DNA of 25,073 bases from an uncultured Erysipelotrichaceae bacterium (GTDB taxonomy: Bacteria > Bacillota_I > Bacilli_A > Erysipelotrichales > Erysipelotrichaceae), in the NCBI GenBank assembly GCA_944325295.1, contig CALUZL010000072.1:1-25073 (forward strand). Reading direction: 5' to 3'. Every line of letters begins with the position of its first letter. Position 1 is the stretch's first letter. Position numbers and translations under genes: made by a program. Shown one piece after another: positions 1 to 9,273 of this stretch. The notes below the pieces were generated by a model. That model worked only from the letters and a program-made list of their open reading frames with translations. It was not told where the DNA came from and did not search any database.

Positions 1-972
1 GTTGAGATCTCTTATAAAAGCCAGACCCTCGACATTATCGCCAAGATCGCGATTGCCCTTGTGATAGATGAAATGGGATACCGCATCAAAGCGCAAACCG
101 TCGATGTGATAGCGATCGATGTAGAAGTCAGCACTGGACTTGATGAAAGACTTCACCGGTCCACTGTTTAAATTGAAATAGAAAGTCCCCCATTCCGATC
201 TTTTGAGATGCTCCTGTGGGTATTCAAACATCGGAGTGAAGTCATAATCCATAAGTCCGTAGCCGTCCGGGGCGAAGTGGACATAGACGACATCCAAGAT
301 GACCCCGATCCCTCTTTGGTGGCATTCATTGATAAAATCCATGAGTTCATCCGGAGTGCCATAGCGTGAAGTCGCGCAGAAGAAACCGGCTGATTGATAG
401 CCCCAGGAACCATCGAAAGGGTGCTCAAAGACCGGCATCAGTTCGATGTGGGTAAAGCCGTTTTCAAGGACATAAGGTATCAGCGTTTCCTTTAAATGTC
501 GGTAGGTATTGAGCGCTTTGCCCTCCTCATTTTTAAAGCCGTTGATATGGACCTCATAGATATTCAAAGGCTCCTTATAAGAGAAGTGGCGACTGCTTAC
601 ATAATCGTCATCGCTCCAGTGATAACGATCGATATCAAACATCGCCGAAGCATTGCCCGGCCGCTTTTCGCCACAGTAGGCAAAGGGATCGATCTTGTCA
701 TGGAAGGTATTTTCATCCTTATAGATTCGATAGCGGTAAAGATAGATCGGCTCAATGCCTTCGATCTTAAAATAATAGACGCCGCGCTCATCGATCTTTT
801 GCATCACAAAAGGCACACACCAATCGTTTAAGGAGGTGATCAGCTCTACTTTATAGGCGTTTTGTACCCAGACGGTGAAACTGACACCGTCCTCTTCTTT
901 ATGGCAGCCAAACAGACGATAAGCCTCGGACTCATGGCCCCAAAAGAAGAGATCAAATCTGTGATCGATCAT
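1..972 (-). CDS. glgB: 1,4-alpha-glucan branching enzyme GlgB, 3' part outside window
   Basis: GlgB cuts alpha-1,4-glucan chains and re-attaches them as alpha-1,6 branches during cytoplasmic glycogen synthesis. Translating from the ATG at 972 gives about 324 residues before the window edge; there is no stop, so roughly half of the usual 620-670 residue enzyme is missing. The N-terminus (MIDHRFDLFFWGHESEAYRL) and a CBM48-like stretch (VSFTVWVQNAYKVELI) are followed by the GH13 core: GSWGYQSAGFF, a DVVYVHF segment in place of the usual D(W)VPxHF, and GLRFDAVSH with the nucleophile Asp. The start overlaps the glgA stop as ATGA, so translation is coupled. It is the last visible gene of glgC-glgD-glgA-glgB. 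The family call is firm; anything about the C-terminal domain is unknown here. Confidence 0.95.
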   Translation of the reverse strand, partial: MIDHRFDLFFWGHESEAYRLFGCHKEEDGVSFTVWVQNAYKVELITSLNDWCVPFVMQKIDERGVYYFKIEGIEPIYLYRYRIYKDENTFHDKIDPFAYCGEKRPGNASAMFDIDRYHWSDDDYVSSRHFSYKEPLNIYEVHINGFKNEEGKALNTYRHLKETLIPYVLENGFTHIELMPVFEHPFDGSWGYQSAGFFCATSRYGTPDELMDFINECHQRGIGVILDVVYVHFAPDGYGLMDYDFTPMFEYPQEHLKRSEWGTFYFNLNSGPVKSFIKSSADFYIDRYHIDGLRFDAVSHFIYHKGNRDLGDNVEGLAFIRDLN

Positions 973-2411
973 TTATTAAGCACTCTTTCGTATAATTCTT
1001 CATATTCGCGTGCCGATTTGGCAAACGAGACGTCATAGCGCATGCCGTTTTTGATCAGCATACTCCAATCTTGCGGACGTTCATAATAAGTGTCATAAGC
1101 GTAGTCAAAGACGTGCTGCATCGCAAAGAGATCGTATGGTCCAAACGAGAAACCGCGACCTTCTTTGGTGTATTCGTTATAAGGCTCGACTGTATCCCGA
1201 AGTCCGCCCGTCTCTCTTACAAGCGGCACCGTTCCATAGTGCATGGCGATGAGTTGAGAGATACCGCAGGGTTCAAAGACCGACGGCATCAGCAACATAT
1301 CTAGTCCGGCATACATCTGGTGTGCCAAAGCTTCGTTGTAACCGCAATAGTAGACACAACGGGTCTTGTAGCGCTCTTCCATCATCTTGAGCTGATACTC
1401 GTATTTGGATTCGCCGGTACCAAGTATGGCGATCTCGACATCGCGCTGCATCCAATGGTCGATCGATGAAACTAAAAGATCGATACCTTTTTGCGAGGTC
1501 AGTCTTGAGATCATACCGACTAAGAAGGCATTGGGTCGAACTTGCAGCCCCAACATCTCCTGAAGAGCGGCCTTGTTGGTCCTTTTACCGGTCTTGTAGT
1601 TTTTGATGCTGAAATTGGCCTTGATATCCGGATCTTTTGAAGGATCGAAGCTGTCGGTATCGATCCCGTTGACGATGCCGTAGAGGTCACCGCTTCGATA
1701 TTGCAAGATCGTCTCTAAATGTTCACCGAACTGCGGTGTCTGGATCTCGTAGGCGTAAGTCTTTGAGACCGTCGTCACAAAGTCGGCATAGACGATACCG
1801 GCCTTCATGAGGTTGGCATCATCGTTGAACCGGAGTGAACCGTCTTCAAAATAGCGATACTCAAACCCAAAGAAGTCAAACAAGACGTTTTTATTGTAGA
1901 CGCCCTGAAAAGCGAGGTTGTGGATCGTCAGGATGTGTTTGATCCGGCGGATACTTTCGATCGCATTGTATCTGACCTTGCAAAGAGCCGGCAAGATCGC
2001 CGTGTGGTAATCGTGCTCATGGCAGATATCCGGATAGTAGTCGCACTTGATCATCATCTCCAAGACGGCACTATTGAAGACGGCAAAGCGAATCACATCA
2101 TCGCTGTAACCATAGACCCCATCGCGATAAAAGTAAGTGTCGTTTTCGATGAAGATGTATTCAAGATCGTTGAAATAGTAGTGATAGATATTGGCTTCTT
2201 CGTGGATGACGCCGCTGTTTATGTAGATGTGATCGACATATTCGAGCTTATCCATGTATTTATCTTTGATCGTCTTTAAAAGCGGCAAGACGACCTTTAC
2301 ATCATACTTTGTCTTATCCAAGGCCTTTGGCAGGGCATAGACGACATCGGCCAGACCGCCGGTCTTTACAAACGGCAGCGATTCAAAGCTCACAAACAAG
2401 ACGTTGATCAT
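969..2411 (-). CDS. glgA: Glycogen synthase GlgA (ADP-glucose type, GT5)
   Basis: GlgA transfers glucose from ADP-glucose to the non-reducing end of the growing glucan in the cytoplasm. At 480 residues it has the usual bacterial length. The ADP-glucose binding motif KTGGLADV lies at residues 16-23, VNGID at about 248-252, SRLTSQKG at 302-309, and the C-terminal GT-B signature FEPCGISQL at about 379-387 with the catalytic-site Glu at 380. Both ends overlap neighbours by ATGA: its start with the glgD stop and its stop with the glgB start. This suggests tight translational coupling in the synthesis operon. GT5 with KTGGLADV fits the ADP-glucose enzyme, supported by the GlgC/GlgD genes upstream. 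Confidence 0.97.
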   Translation of the reverse strand: MINVLFVSFESLPFVKTGGLADVVYALPKALDKTKYDVKVVLPLLKTIKDKYMDKLEYVDHIYINSGVIHEEANIYHYYFNDLEYIFIENDTYFYRDGVYGYSDDVIRFAVFNSAVLEMMIKCDYYPDICHEHDYHTAILPALCKVRYNAIESIRRIKHILTIHNLAFQGVYNKNVLFDFFGFEYRYFEDGSLRFNDDANLMKAGIVYADFVTTVSKTYAYEIQTPQFGEHLETILQYRSGDLYGIVNGIDTDSFDPSKDPDIKANFSIKNYKTGKRTNKAALQEMLGLQVRPNAFLVGMISRLTSQKGIDLLVSSIDHWMQRDVEIAILGTGESKYEYQLKMMEERYKTRCVYYCGYNEALAHQMYAGLDMLLMPSVFEPCGISQLIAMHYGTVPLVRETGGLRDTVEPYNEYTKEGRGFSFGPYDLFAMQHVFDYAYDTYYERPQDWSMLIKNGMRYDVSFAKSAREYEELYERVLNK

Positions 2412-3517
2412 ATGCGATCTCTCCTTTTCACATAAATCGGCTCATCAGGTGTACCCTTTAATTCCTTGATATGGCTGATGATGGCATATTTGTCGATGAC
2501 AGCGTTTTGAATATGGACGCCCTTGTTGACTAGGGTCGAGGGCATGATGACCGAATTTTCAACGACGACACCGCTTTTGATGACGACGTTTCGGCCGATG
2601 ACACTGTTTATTACCGTGCCTTCGATCTCGCAACCATTCCCGATCAAACTGCCGCTGACCTTGGCACCTTCCTTGTAAAGGGTCGGTTGAGTGTCGTTGG
2701 TCTTGGTGTAGATCGGCCAATTATCCGAAACCAAGTCGTTTAGCCGATCCATGAGCTCAAGATTGGCGTCATAGAAGGCCTTCAAAGAATTGATGCAGCT
2801 GATGTAGCCACGGTGTGGGAAACCGACGACTTTAAGATCACTTAAACTGTCGGCGACCACATCACTCAGCCAAAAGAGACTTGAAGTCATCGTCGCTTTC
2901 TGGATCAGTTCGATAAAGAGGTTGCGCGACATGATGTAGCACTCCAAGGAAACATCACGGTTTTTATACTTGCCGTTGTTTTTGGACATGGCGACGATGC
3001 GCTTATCAGCCCCAAGTTCCAAAAGATCACATTGGGCAAAGGCCTCTTTGGCATTGTTTACGCTTTGATACATGACGGTGATATCGCCACCCATCTTTTC
3101 GTGATAGGCCAGCATCTCGTTAAAATCCTGAATGTAGACAAAATGTGAAGGCGCAACGACGACATAGTTGGCACTGCTCTGTTCGATGTATTCGATATTG
3201 GCCTTAAAGTTAGCGATATCGGTATTGTAGAGTTCGTTATTGCCCTGGATCTCACCATAGAGGATACTGAACTTGCCCTTTTTGGAGTTGACGTTATAGT
3301 TTGTACCCAAAATGTGTTCGATCGTTGAGCGCGGACGATTTTTGATGTAGATCTCGATCTCGTCGATATGGGAATTGGTCATATTGGAGATCATGAAGTC
3401 CAGTACGCGATAACGGCCCAAAAAGCTGGTAGCCGATATCGGCCGGTAGTCATCGATACCCTCGACATGAACATTTGCCGGTTCTAAGTTGACGATTCCT
3501 AACATTTTATTACTCAT
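2408..3517 (-). CDS. glgD: Glucose-1-phosphate adenylyltransferase regulatory subunit GlgD
   Basis: GlgD is the non-catalytic partner of GlgC; in Bacillota the two form a heteromeric ADP-glucose pyrophosphorylase with higher activity than GlgC alone (known of the family). The 369-residue protein aligns with its neighbour GlgC: RYRVLDFMISNMTNS matches KYRIIDFPLSNCANS. It lacks the N-terminal nucleotide-binding GGRGTRL, showing instead IVNLEPANVHVEGIDDYRP, as is typical of GlgD. A left-handed beta-helix with hexapeptide-like repeats (SLIGNGCEIEGTVINSVIGR) fills the C-terminal third. Its start lies within the end of glgC (8-base overlap) and its stop overlaps the glgA start. Loss of the signature argues against independent catalysis. 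Confidence 0.95.
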   Translation of the reverse strand: MSNKMLGIVNLEPANVHVEGIDDYRPISATSFLGRYRVLDFMISNMTNSHIDEIEIYIKNRPRSTIEHILGTNYNVNSKKGKFSILYGEIQGNNELYNTDIANFKANIEYIEQSSANYVVVAPSHFVYIQDFNEMLAYHEKMGGDITVMYQSVNNAKEAFAQCDLLELGADKRIVAMSKNNGKYKNRDVSLECYIMSRNLFIELIQKATMTSSLFWLSDVVADSLSDLKVVGFPHRGYISCINSLKAFYDANLELMDRLNDLVSDNWPIYTKTNDTQPTLYKEGAKVSGSLIGNGCEIEGTVINSVIGRNVVIKSGVVVENSVIMPSTLVNKGVHIQNAVIDKYAIISHIKELKGTPDEPIYVKRRDRI

Positions 3518-4670
3518 GATCTCTAACCTCTGCTTTCTTACTGACTAGGGCCTTGGTGACCAAAAGGATATTTTTGGATGTCTTGCTTCCAAGTTTCATG
3601 TGCGGCGGCACCTTGACATCATCCATGACGACACAGCGGTTGAGGACTGCTCCCTGGCCGATCTTGGCACCGTTCATGATGACACTGTCGCTGACCTTGG
3701 CATCCTTATCGACATGTGATCCCGTAAAGAGTACCGAATGGCTGACTTCGCCATTGACGACACACCCTTGCGTTATATAGGCGACATTTATCTTGGCATT
3801 TGGACCGATGATCTGTGGAACGGCGTTGTTGTCACCGGTATAGATCTTCCAGCTGGGATCGCTGAGATCTAGGGCGTTTTTGTTGCTGATGAGGTCCATA
3901 TTGGCCTCCCAGAGACTGTCGATCGTTCCGACATCCTTCCAATAGCCCTTGAAGCGATATGCCTGAAGGTTCAGGCCGTCATTTAAGTAGCTGGGAATTA
4001 TATCTTTACCGAAGTCGTGATTGGAATCCTTTTTCTTTTCATCTTCCTTCAAATAACGGCGCAGCGTCTTGTAGGTGAAGATGTAGATGCCCATCGACGC
4101 CAGATTTGATTTAGGATGCGCCGGCTTTTCTTCAAACTCGACGATCCGATCGCTCTCGTCGGTATTCATGATCCCAAAACGACTGGCTTCTCGCATCGGC
4201 ACTTCTAAGACAGCGATCGTCGCATCGGCACCTTTTTCGATATGCGCTTTGAGCATCTTTTCATAGTTCATCTTGTAGATGTGATCGCCTGACAGAATGA
4301 GCACGTATTCGGCGTCTTCCTGATCGAGGAAATCGAGGTTTTGCGTGATCGCATCAGCTGTTCCCTGATAAAGACCCAGTCCCGTTACATCCTTTTCCCG
4401 CGGTGGCAGACAATAGACGCCGCCGCCATCGATATCAAGCCCCCAAATATGATCACGAGCGATGTAAGAATTCAAGAGCACGGATTCATACTGTACCAGG
4501 ACGCCGACGGTCGTGATATTAGAATTAGCACAATTTGACAGCGGAAAATCGATGATCCGATATTTCCCCCCGAAGTGGACTGCAGGTTTAGCAACCTTCT
4601 TGGTGAGGTCAAAGAGTCTAGTTCCACGACCACCTGCTAAGATCATGGCAACCATTTTTTCCTGTTTCAT
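3510..4670 (-). CDS. glgC: Glucose-1-phosphate adenylyltransferase catalytic subunit GlgC
   Basis: GlgC makes ADP-glucose and pyrophosphate from glucose-1-phosphate and ATP, the committed step of bacterial glycogen synthesis. The 386-residue protein begins with the nucleotidyltransferase signature AGGRGTRL (residues 12-19), then KPAVHFGGKYRIIDFPLSNC, and carries FEEKPAHP, the sugar-phosphate binding region, near residue 190. The last ~110 residues form a hexapeptide beta-helix (SVIMNGAKIGQGAVLNRCVV), where family members bind allosteric effectors. It is first in the synthesis unit, behind its own promoter and just after the pulA terminator. The ribosome site is weak (AGGGG about nine bases before ATG). 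Confidence 0.97.
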   Translation of the reverse strand: MKQEKMVAMILAGGRGTRLFDLTKKVAKPAVHFGGKYRIIDFPLSNCANSNITTVGVLVQYESVLLNSYIARDHIWGLDIDGGGVYCLPPREKDVTGLGLYQGTADAITQNLDFLDQEDAEYVLILSGDHIYKMNYEKMLKAHIEKGADATIAVLEVPMREASRFGIMNTDESDRIVEFEEKPAHPKSNLASMGIYIFTYKTLRRYLKEDEKKKDSNHDFGKDIIPSYLNDGLNLQAYRFKGYWKDVGTIDSLWEANMDLISNKNALDLSDPSWKIYTGDNNAVPQIIGPNAKINVAYITQGCVVNGEVSHSVLFTGSHVDKDAKVSDSVIMNGAKIGQGAVLNRCVVMDDVKVPPHMKLGSKTSKNILLVTKALVSKKAEVRDHE

Positions 4671-4702
4671 AAACTTTTACCCCTATTATTATCTATGACT
4701 TT

Positions 4703-4731
4703 ATTATAACTCGATAAAGTTTATATTGGAA
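4703..4731 (-). promoter_or_regulatory. Predicted sigma-A promoter of glgC-glgD-glgA-glgB
   Basis: On the minus strand a perfect TATAAT (4708-4703) lies 17 bases downstream of a weak -35 TTCCAA (4731-4726). The leader to the glgC ATG is about 26 bases. An imperfect dyad TGTAAGGCTTTCCA overlaps the -35 (4727-4740) and could be an operator. The promoter separates the synthesis unit from glgP-pulA, so synthesis can be driven independently. Confidence 0.6.
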
Positions 4732-4740
4732 AGCCTTACA

Positions 4741-4765
4741 TTGTGAAAGTTTAGTTAAATCACAA
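4741..4765. promoter_or_regulatory. Inverted repeat upstream of the glgC promoter
   Basis: TTGTGA (4741-4746) and TCACAA (4760-4765) form a perfect 6-base inverted repeat with a 13-base A+T-rich spacer, about 10 bases upstream of the glgC -35. The position suits an activator or repressor site. No T-run follows it directly and the pulA terminator is separate. The half-sites resemble CRP half-sites, but the spacing (13 rather than 6) does not fit CRP, and such a regulator is not expected here. Confidence 0.35.
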
Positions 4766-4780
4766 CTTTTTTCAAAGCGT

Positions 4781-4805
4781 AAAAAACAGCCTTTTAAACG
4801 GCTGT
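4781..4805 (-). terminator. Intrinsic terminator after pulA
   Basis: On the minus strand ACAGCC (4805-4800) pairs with GGCTGT (4791-4786) around an 8-base loop GTTTAAAA, followed by a T-run. The stem starts within the last base of the pulA stop codon. It closes the glgP-pulA unit and precedes the glgC promoter by about 50 bases. Confidence 0.85.
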
Positions 4806-6814
4806 CAGACCTTCTCAAAGATCATCAAAGTGAGATGCTTCAAGACGATGTTTTGATTGTTTATGAGATCTTTGGCAAAGTGATCTTCTTTATAGCGCAA
4901 AAGATAGTAACCGTAAAGTTCATAGCCGCGATCTTCAAGTGTCGGATTGATGACGATCTTGAGATTGGCGATATCATAGATCAGAAGTTCGTTTTCAAAG
5001 CGGACCTTGCCCATATCTTTGATGTCGCTGAGATCGTTTAATCGAAGACATGGATAAAACTTCCGGATCTTGATCATGTCCTTGGTAAAATTGACGATGT
5101 CGATGTAGCGGGAGCGCCTTTTGTAGTCAATGGTATTGATGTCATCGGGGGCATTATAGCTGTTCTTGTTGCCCTTTTTAGTTCGGGCAAATTCTTGGCC
5201 GCTGTGGATAAAGGGTATGCCCTGGGCTAAGATGACCATCGCTATGGCTAACTTAGTGCGCAAGCGGTCGTCCGCATCGGTCTCATGCGGATGAAATCCC
5301 TTCATCGAATCATAAAAAGTCGCATTGTCATGACACTCGACAAAGTTGATACGCGCTGACGGTTCCACTTCAAAATTGCAAAGCGCACTGGCCGCCGCTT
5401 CCTTTTGTGAGAGATCGCCCATGATGTAGCCGGGATACTCATCGCCCAAGACATTTCCTCTAAGGGCATCGCGAAACGAACCGTCAAAGTAGGCGACGCC
5501 TTTAAAATCTCTATAATTATCGACGATACAGCGTTTATCGCGGCTTAGGCTTGAGGGCATGTCCCAGGCTTCACCATACATGATGAAATAGGGCTTGAGC
5601 TCTTGCGCTTTTTTCTTAACCGTGTTTATCGTTTCGATATCGATAAGGGACATCAAATCAAATCGCAAGCCGTCAAGATCATAGATCGTAATGTATCTTT
5701 TGACCATCGCCACGATATAAGCGCGCATCATCCGGCCTTCGGTGCGGACCTCGTTTCCGCAAAAAGAGCCGTTGGCCAAATTTTCATCATCGCTGTAGCG
5801 GAAAAAGTAGTATGGCAAGATCTTGTGTAGCACAAACGAATTTACTTCGAAGACGTGATTGAAGACGACATCGCTCACGACATAAAGACCGAAACTGTGG
5901 ATATAGTCGATGAGGTCGCACAACTCTTTGACCCGTTTTAAAGGATCACTCACATCGCTGCAATAGGTCCCTTCGGGAACGTTGTATTGGACCGGGTCAT
6001 AGCCCCAGTTGTACCCTTTGGGGTCGTTTTCATCGATCCGACCAAAATCCCAGACCGGCATCAATTGGACATGTGTAAAGCCCAGAGCTTTGATGTAGGG
6101 TATTCCACACTTATAGCCATCATAGCTCAGATCTTCCCTTAAGGTGTTGAAGATCCCCTTAGTCTTTGATTCCAGTTGGTCAAAAGAGGTCATATCGCGA
6201 ACGCTCATCTCATAGATCAGGGCATCGGTCATCCTAGCGATCGGCTCTTTAGGTCTCACCTTTTCCCTTTTGAGTTTTTCCGGATCGATGATCACCGAAT
6301 AGGAGGCATTGGGTCCGCTGCTCAAACTAAACGGGTCGATGACCGAGATGACAGTGTTGTCTCTTTTTAGTTCAAAATGATAAGCCTCACCTTCAAGATT
6401 GCCGGAAACTTTTACTTCCAAGACGCCGTTTGCCACTTCATTCATCGGGTAAAGACGTCCTCTTACATGCAAAAAGACTTCATCACAAAGCGGTGCCCAG
6501 AGTCTGAATGTCGTAGCGGTCTTGGTATAAAACGGACCGAGTTTATCGGCATCAAAAGCGAAGAAACGATCAAAGGCGTCACTCCTTACGACATGACGCC
6601 ACTTAACGGGATAGTAATGCCCACTTATGATCAGTGAATAGCGCGAAGTAAAAGCGACATCTTCATCGAGATAGATATAGGTCTTGGTACCGATATCTTC
6701 TAAGATCGTCTTAAGGCGCACCTGATCTCTGTACACTTCAAGCGTACCAAGATCGATCCCCTCCCGATAAAGGGTGATCTTTCTTACATCATCAAAATAA
6801 GCTTCGACTTTCAT
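4805..6814 (-). CDS. pulA: Type I pullulanase / glycogen debranching enzyme (GH13)
   Basis: This enzyme hydrolyses alpha-1,6 branches, here most likely of glycogen trimmed by the adjacent phosphorylase. The 669-residue protein has the type I pullulanase hallmark YNWGYDP at residues 268-274, the nucleophile Asp386 in DGLRFDLMS, the acid/base Glu415 in MYGEAWD, and the transition-state VECHDN near residue 494. An N-terminal ~95-residue region precedes a CBM48-like FRLWAPLCDEVFLHV segment. No signal peptide or cell-wall anchor is visible, so it should act in the cytoplasm, unlike secreted pullulanases. Its ATG overlaps the glgP stop (ATGA). The genome location fits internal glycogen turnover rather than uptake of dietary pullulan. 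Confidence 0.93.
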   Translation of the reverse strand: MKVEAYFDDVRKITLYREGIDLGTLEVYRDQVRLKTILEDIGTKTYIYLDEDVAFTSRYSLIISGHYYPVKWRHVVRSDAFDRFFAFDADKLGPFYTKTATTFRLWAPLCDEVFLHVRGRLYPMNEVANGVLEVKVSGNLEGEAYHFELKRDNTVISVIDPFSLSSGPNASYSVIIDPEKLKREKVRPKEPIARMTDALIYEMSVRDMTSFDQLESKTKGIFNTLREDLSYDGYKCGIPYIKALGFTHVQLMPVWDFGRIDENDPKGYNWGYDPVQYNVPEGTYCSDVSDPLKRVKELCDLIDYIHSFGLYVVSDVVFNHVFEVNSFVLHKILPYYFFRYSDDENLANGSFCGNEVRTEGRMMRAYIVAMVKRYITIYDLDGLRFDLMSLIDIETINTVKKKAQELKPYFIMYGEAWDMPSSLSRDKRCIVDNYRDFKGVAYFDGSFRDALRGNVLGDEYPGYIMGDLSQKEAAASALCNFEVEPSARINFVECHDNATFYDSMKGFHPHETDADDRLRTKLAIAMVILAQGIPFIHSGQEFARTKKGNKNSYNAPDDINTIDYKRRSRYIDIVNFTKDMIKIRKFYPCLRLNDLSDIKDMGKVRFENELLIYDIANLKIVINPTLEDRGYELYGYYLLRYKEDHFAKDLINNQNIVLKHLTLMIFEKV

Positions 6815-9207
6815 TTATGATCGACAGGTTCGATATGCCATATCTCCCTAGCATATTCCCTTATCGTCCGATCGCTTGAGAAATAGGCTGATCGGGCGAT
6901 GTTGACAAGACACATTCTTGCAAATCTTGACCTGTCGGCATAGATCTCATAAAGATGCTCATGCGCTCTGACATAGGCGTCAAAATCGGCCAATACACAA
7001 TACTCATCACCTTTTGCAAGCAAGTCGTCGTAGATGATCCGGAAATCATTGCGGTCGTTTGTGAAAGTGCCATCGACTAAAGAATCGACGATCCTTTTAA
7101 GACGACCATCGTTCAGATAGTATTGATACGGATCGTAGTGATGTTTGAGCTCGACAACTTCATCAGCCCTGAGTCCAAAGATCTCGATATTGTCATCACC
7201 GACAAGTTCATGGATCTCGACATTAGCGCCATCCATCGTTCCCAAAGTCACAGCTCCGTTCATCATAAACTTCATGTTGCCGGTACCACTGGCCTCTTTG
7301 CCGGCGGTTGAGATCTGCTCTGAGATGTCAGAAGCATTCATGAGTTTTTCAGCGATCGTCACCCGGTAGTTAGGGATAAAGACGACCTTGATGTATTGAG
7401 AAACATAAGAGTCATTATCGATGACGCTGGCGACACAATTGATGAGTTTGATGATCTTTTTAGCTAAAGTGTAACTGGAAGCGGCCTTAGCGGCAAAAAT
7501 AAAGGTCGTCTTCTCGATCTTGAAGTTTGGATCTTCCTTGAGACGGAAGTAGAGATAGATGACATGGAAGATGTCAAGAAGTTGTCTTTTATAGGCGTGA
7601 AGTCTTTTGGCGATCGTATCAAAGATCGAATTCGGATCGATTTCGATATCGTATTCGCGATGCAGATAGTCGGCAAGGGCGATCTTGCGCTGTCTTTTGA
7701 CTTCCAAAAATTCTTTCTGCAGCTCAGAATCATCGACCTTTTGCAGCAGATCGCCAAGTTTCCTGATATCATTTTTAAAATCAGAGCCGATGTATTTTTC
7801 CAACAGCTGGACAAGTTGCGGATTGGAGTGTAAAAGCCAGCGGCGGTGGGTTATACCGTTGGTCTTGTTGTTGAACTTCTCCGGATATAGCTCATAGAAG
7901 TCTTTGAAGAGATCGCTCTTTAAGATCTCGCTGTGCAGTTTGGCAACACCGTTGACCGAAAAAGAACCGATGATCGAAAGATGAGCCATCCGGACGTTAT
8001 TGTCACCAGAGATGATGCTGACGCGGTTGAGGAAATCACGGGAGTGTCCGGTACCATAGACATATTCGGCAAATTTGCGGTCCAATTCTTCGATGATGAG
8101 ATAGATCCGCGGCAGTAGATCGCGGATATACTCTACCGGCCACTTCTCAAGTGCCTCGGCCATGACGGTGTGATTGGTGTAGGCAAAGGTGTTGGATACG
8201 ATGTAGAGGGCATGATCCCAATCGTAACCGTAGTCATCCATGAGGATGCGCATGAGTTCCGGGATCGCCAATGCCGGATGAGTGTCATTTAACTGGATCA
8301 CGACTTTCTCATGGAAATTGGAAAGCGTGCCATAGATCCGCATGTGCTCGCGGATGATGGCGTGAAGCCCTGCCGAGACAAAGAAGTATTCCTGTTTGAT
8401 GCGCAAATAGCGGCCTTCGACTGTCGAGTCATCGGGATAGACGTTAAGGCAGATATCATTGACCTTGCCCAGATACTTTCTGAAGTCGCCTTCGAATTGA
8501 TCACTGGGCTCAGCCGACCACATGCGAAGGGTGTTTGTCTGACGGCGATCTTCACCAACGATCGGCATATCGTAAGGTACGGCGATGACATCTTGGGTAT
8601 CGACGTGTTTAAACACGAGTTGACCATTGCTGTCACGACTGATATTGACATGACCGTAAAAGCGGATCGTTACCGCTTTATCGATCTTGCGCACTTCCCA
8701 GGGGTTGCCAAGTTTTAACCATTGATCCGGCACCTCGACCTGTTCGTTATTGATTATCAACTGTTTGAAAAGACCGTACTGGTAGCGGATCGTGTTGCCG
8801 TTACCGGCATAGCCCATAGATGCTAAAGAATCCAGAAAACATGCCGCCAATCGGCCAAGGCCGCCATTTCCCAGTCCGGCATCGCTTTCGACATCTTCGA
8901 GCTCATTCAGATCGATGCCAAGATCATGTAGTCCCTCTTTGACGACACCATAAGCACCAAGGTTCATGAGGTTGTTGCTGAGCATTCTGCCCATCAAAAA
9001 TTCAAGTGAAAAGTAATACATCTGCTTTTCGTGATTACCACGCGTGGTCTCTTTACTTTGACGCCATGATTCATTGACCGCACTGCGGACCATATTTGCT
9101 AAGACGATATATTTTTCACTTGTCGAGGACTCTTCAAGACTTTTGCCATAATAGCTTTCCATATTGGCGATAAGGTCAGCCTTAAATCTTTCTTTATTTT
9201 CAAACAT
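6811..9207 (-). CDS. glgP: Glycogen phosphorylase GlgP (GT35, PLP-dependent)
   Basis: GlgP releases glucose-1-phosphate from glycogen chain ends using phosphate and PLP. Conserved segments include YYFSLEFLMGR, the GNGGLGRLAACFLDS loop, NDTHPALAIPELMR, THRRWL, and EASGTGNMKFMMNGA, whose Lys carries PLP. I start it at the ATG at 9207 (MFENKERF), giving 798 residues, the usual bacterial length; GGGAG sits a normal distance upstream and a good promoter lies just before it. An in-frame start at 9297 would add 30 residues without homology and would overlap that promoter. It heads the breakdown unit and is coupled to pulA by ATGA. Confidence 0.96.
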   Translation of the reverse strand: MFENKERFKADLIANMESYYGKSLEESSTSEKYIVLANMVRSAVNESWRQSKETTRGNHEKQMYYFSLEFLMGRMLSNNLMNLGAYGVVKEGLHDLGIDLNELEDVESDAGLGNGGLGRLAACFLDSLASMGYAGNGNTIRYQYGLFKQLIINNEQVEVPDQWLKLGNPWEVRKIDKAVTIRFYGHVNISRDSNGQLVFKHVDTQDVIAVPYDMPIVGEDRRQTNTLRMWSAEPSDQFEGDFRKYLGKVNDICLNVYPDDSTVEGRYLRIKQEYFFVSAGLHAIIREHMRIYGTLSNFHEKVVIQLNDTHPALAIPELMRILMDDYGYDWDHALYIVSNTFAYTNHTVMAEALEKWPVEYIRDLLPRIYLIIEELDRKFAEYVYGTGHSRDFLNRVSIISGDNNVRMAHLSIIGSFSVNGVAKLHSEILKSDLFKDFYELYPEKFNNKTNGITHRRWLLHSNPQLVQLLEKYIGSDFKNDIRKLGDLLQKVDDSELQKEFLEVKRQRKIALADYLHREYDIEIDPNSIFDTIAKRLHAYKRQLLDIFHVIYLYFRLKEDPNFKIEKTTFIFAAKAASSYTLAKKIIKLINCVASVIDNDSYVSQYIKVVFIPNYRVTIAEKLMNASDISEQISTAGKEASGTGNMKFMMNGAVTLGTMDGANVEIHELVGDDNIEIFGLRADEVVELKHHYDPYQYYLNDGRLKRIVDSLVDGTFTNDRNDFRIIYDDLLAKGDEYCVLADFDAYVRAHEHLYEIYADRSRFARMCLVNIARSAYFSSDRTIREYAREIWHIEPVDHK

Positions 9208-9237
9208 AATTCTCTCCCACGATAAAAAATCATGTTC

Positions 9238-9265
9238 ATGATACCACATTTTGCCGATATGACAA
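9238..9265 (-). promoter_or_regulatory. Predicted promoter of glgP-pulA
   Basis: On the minus strand TTGTCA (9265-9260), a 16-base spacer, then TATCAT (9243-9238). The leader to the glgP ATG at 9207 is about 24-25 bases and holds the GGGAG ribosome site. This promoter supports the internal ATG as the true glgP start. Confidence 0.7.
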
Positions 9266-9273
9266 CATGAAAC

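Noticed and set aside
496..831. 111-residue plus-strand reading frame opposite glgB
   Set aside because: It lies entirely antisense to a well-supported glgB frame, and its sequence shows no domain pattern.
4727..4740. Catabolite-control (cre) site at the glgC promoter
   Set aside because: TGTAAGGCTTTCCA has GC in place of the central CG of the cre consensus and a further mismatch, so it is only noted as an imperfect dyad.
8311..8718. 135-residue plus-strand reading frame inside glgP
   Set aside because: It is antisense to the conserved phosphorylase core and has no ribosome site or family motif.
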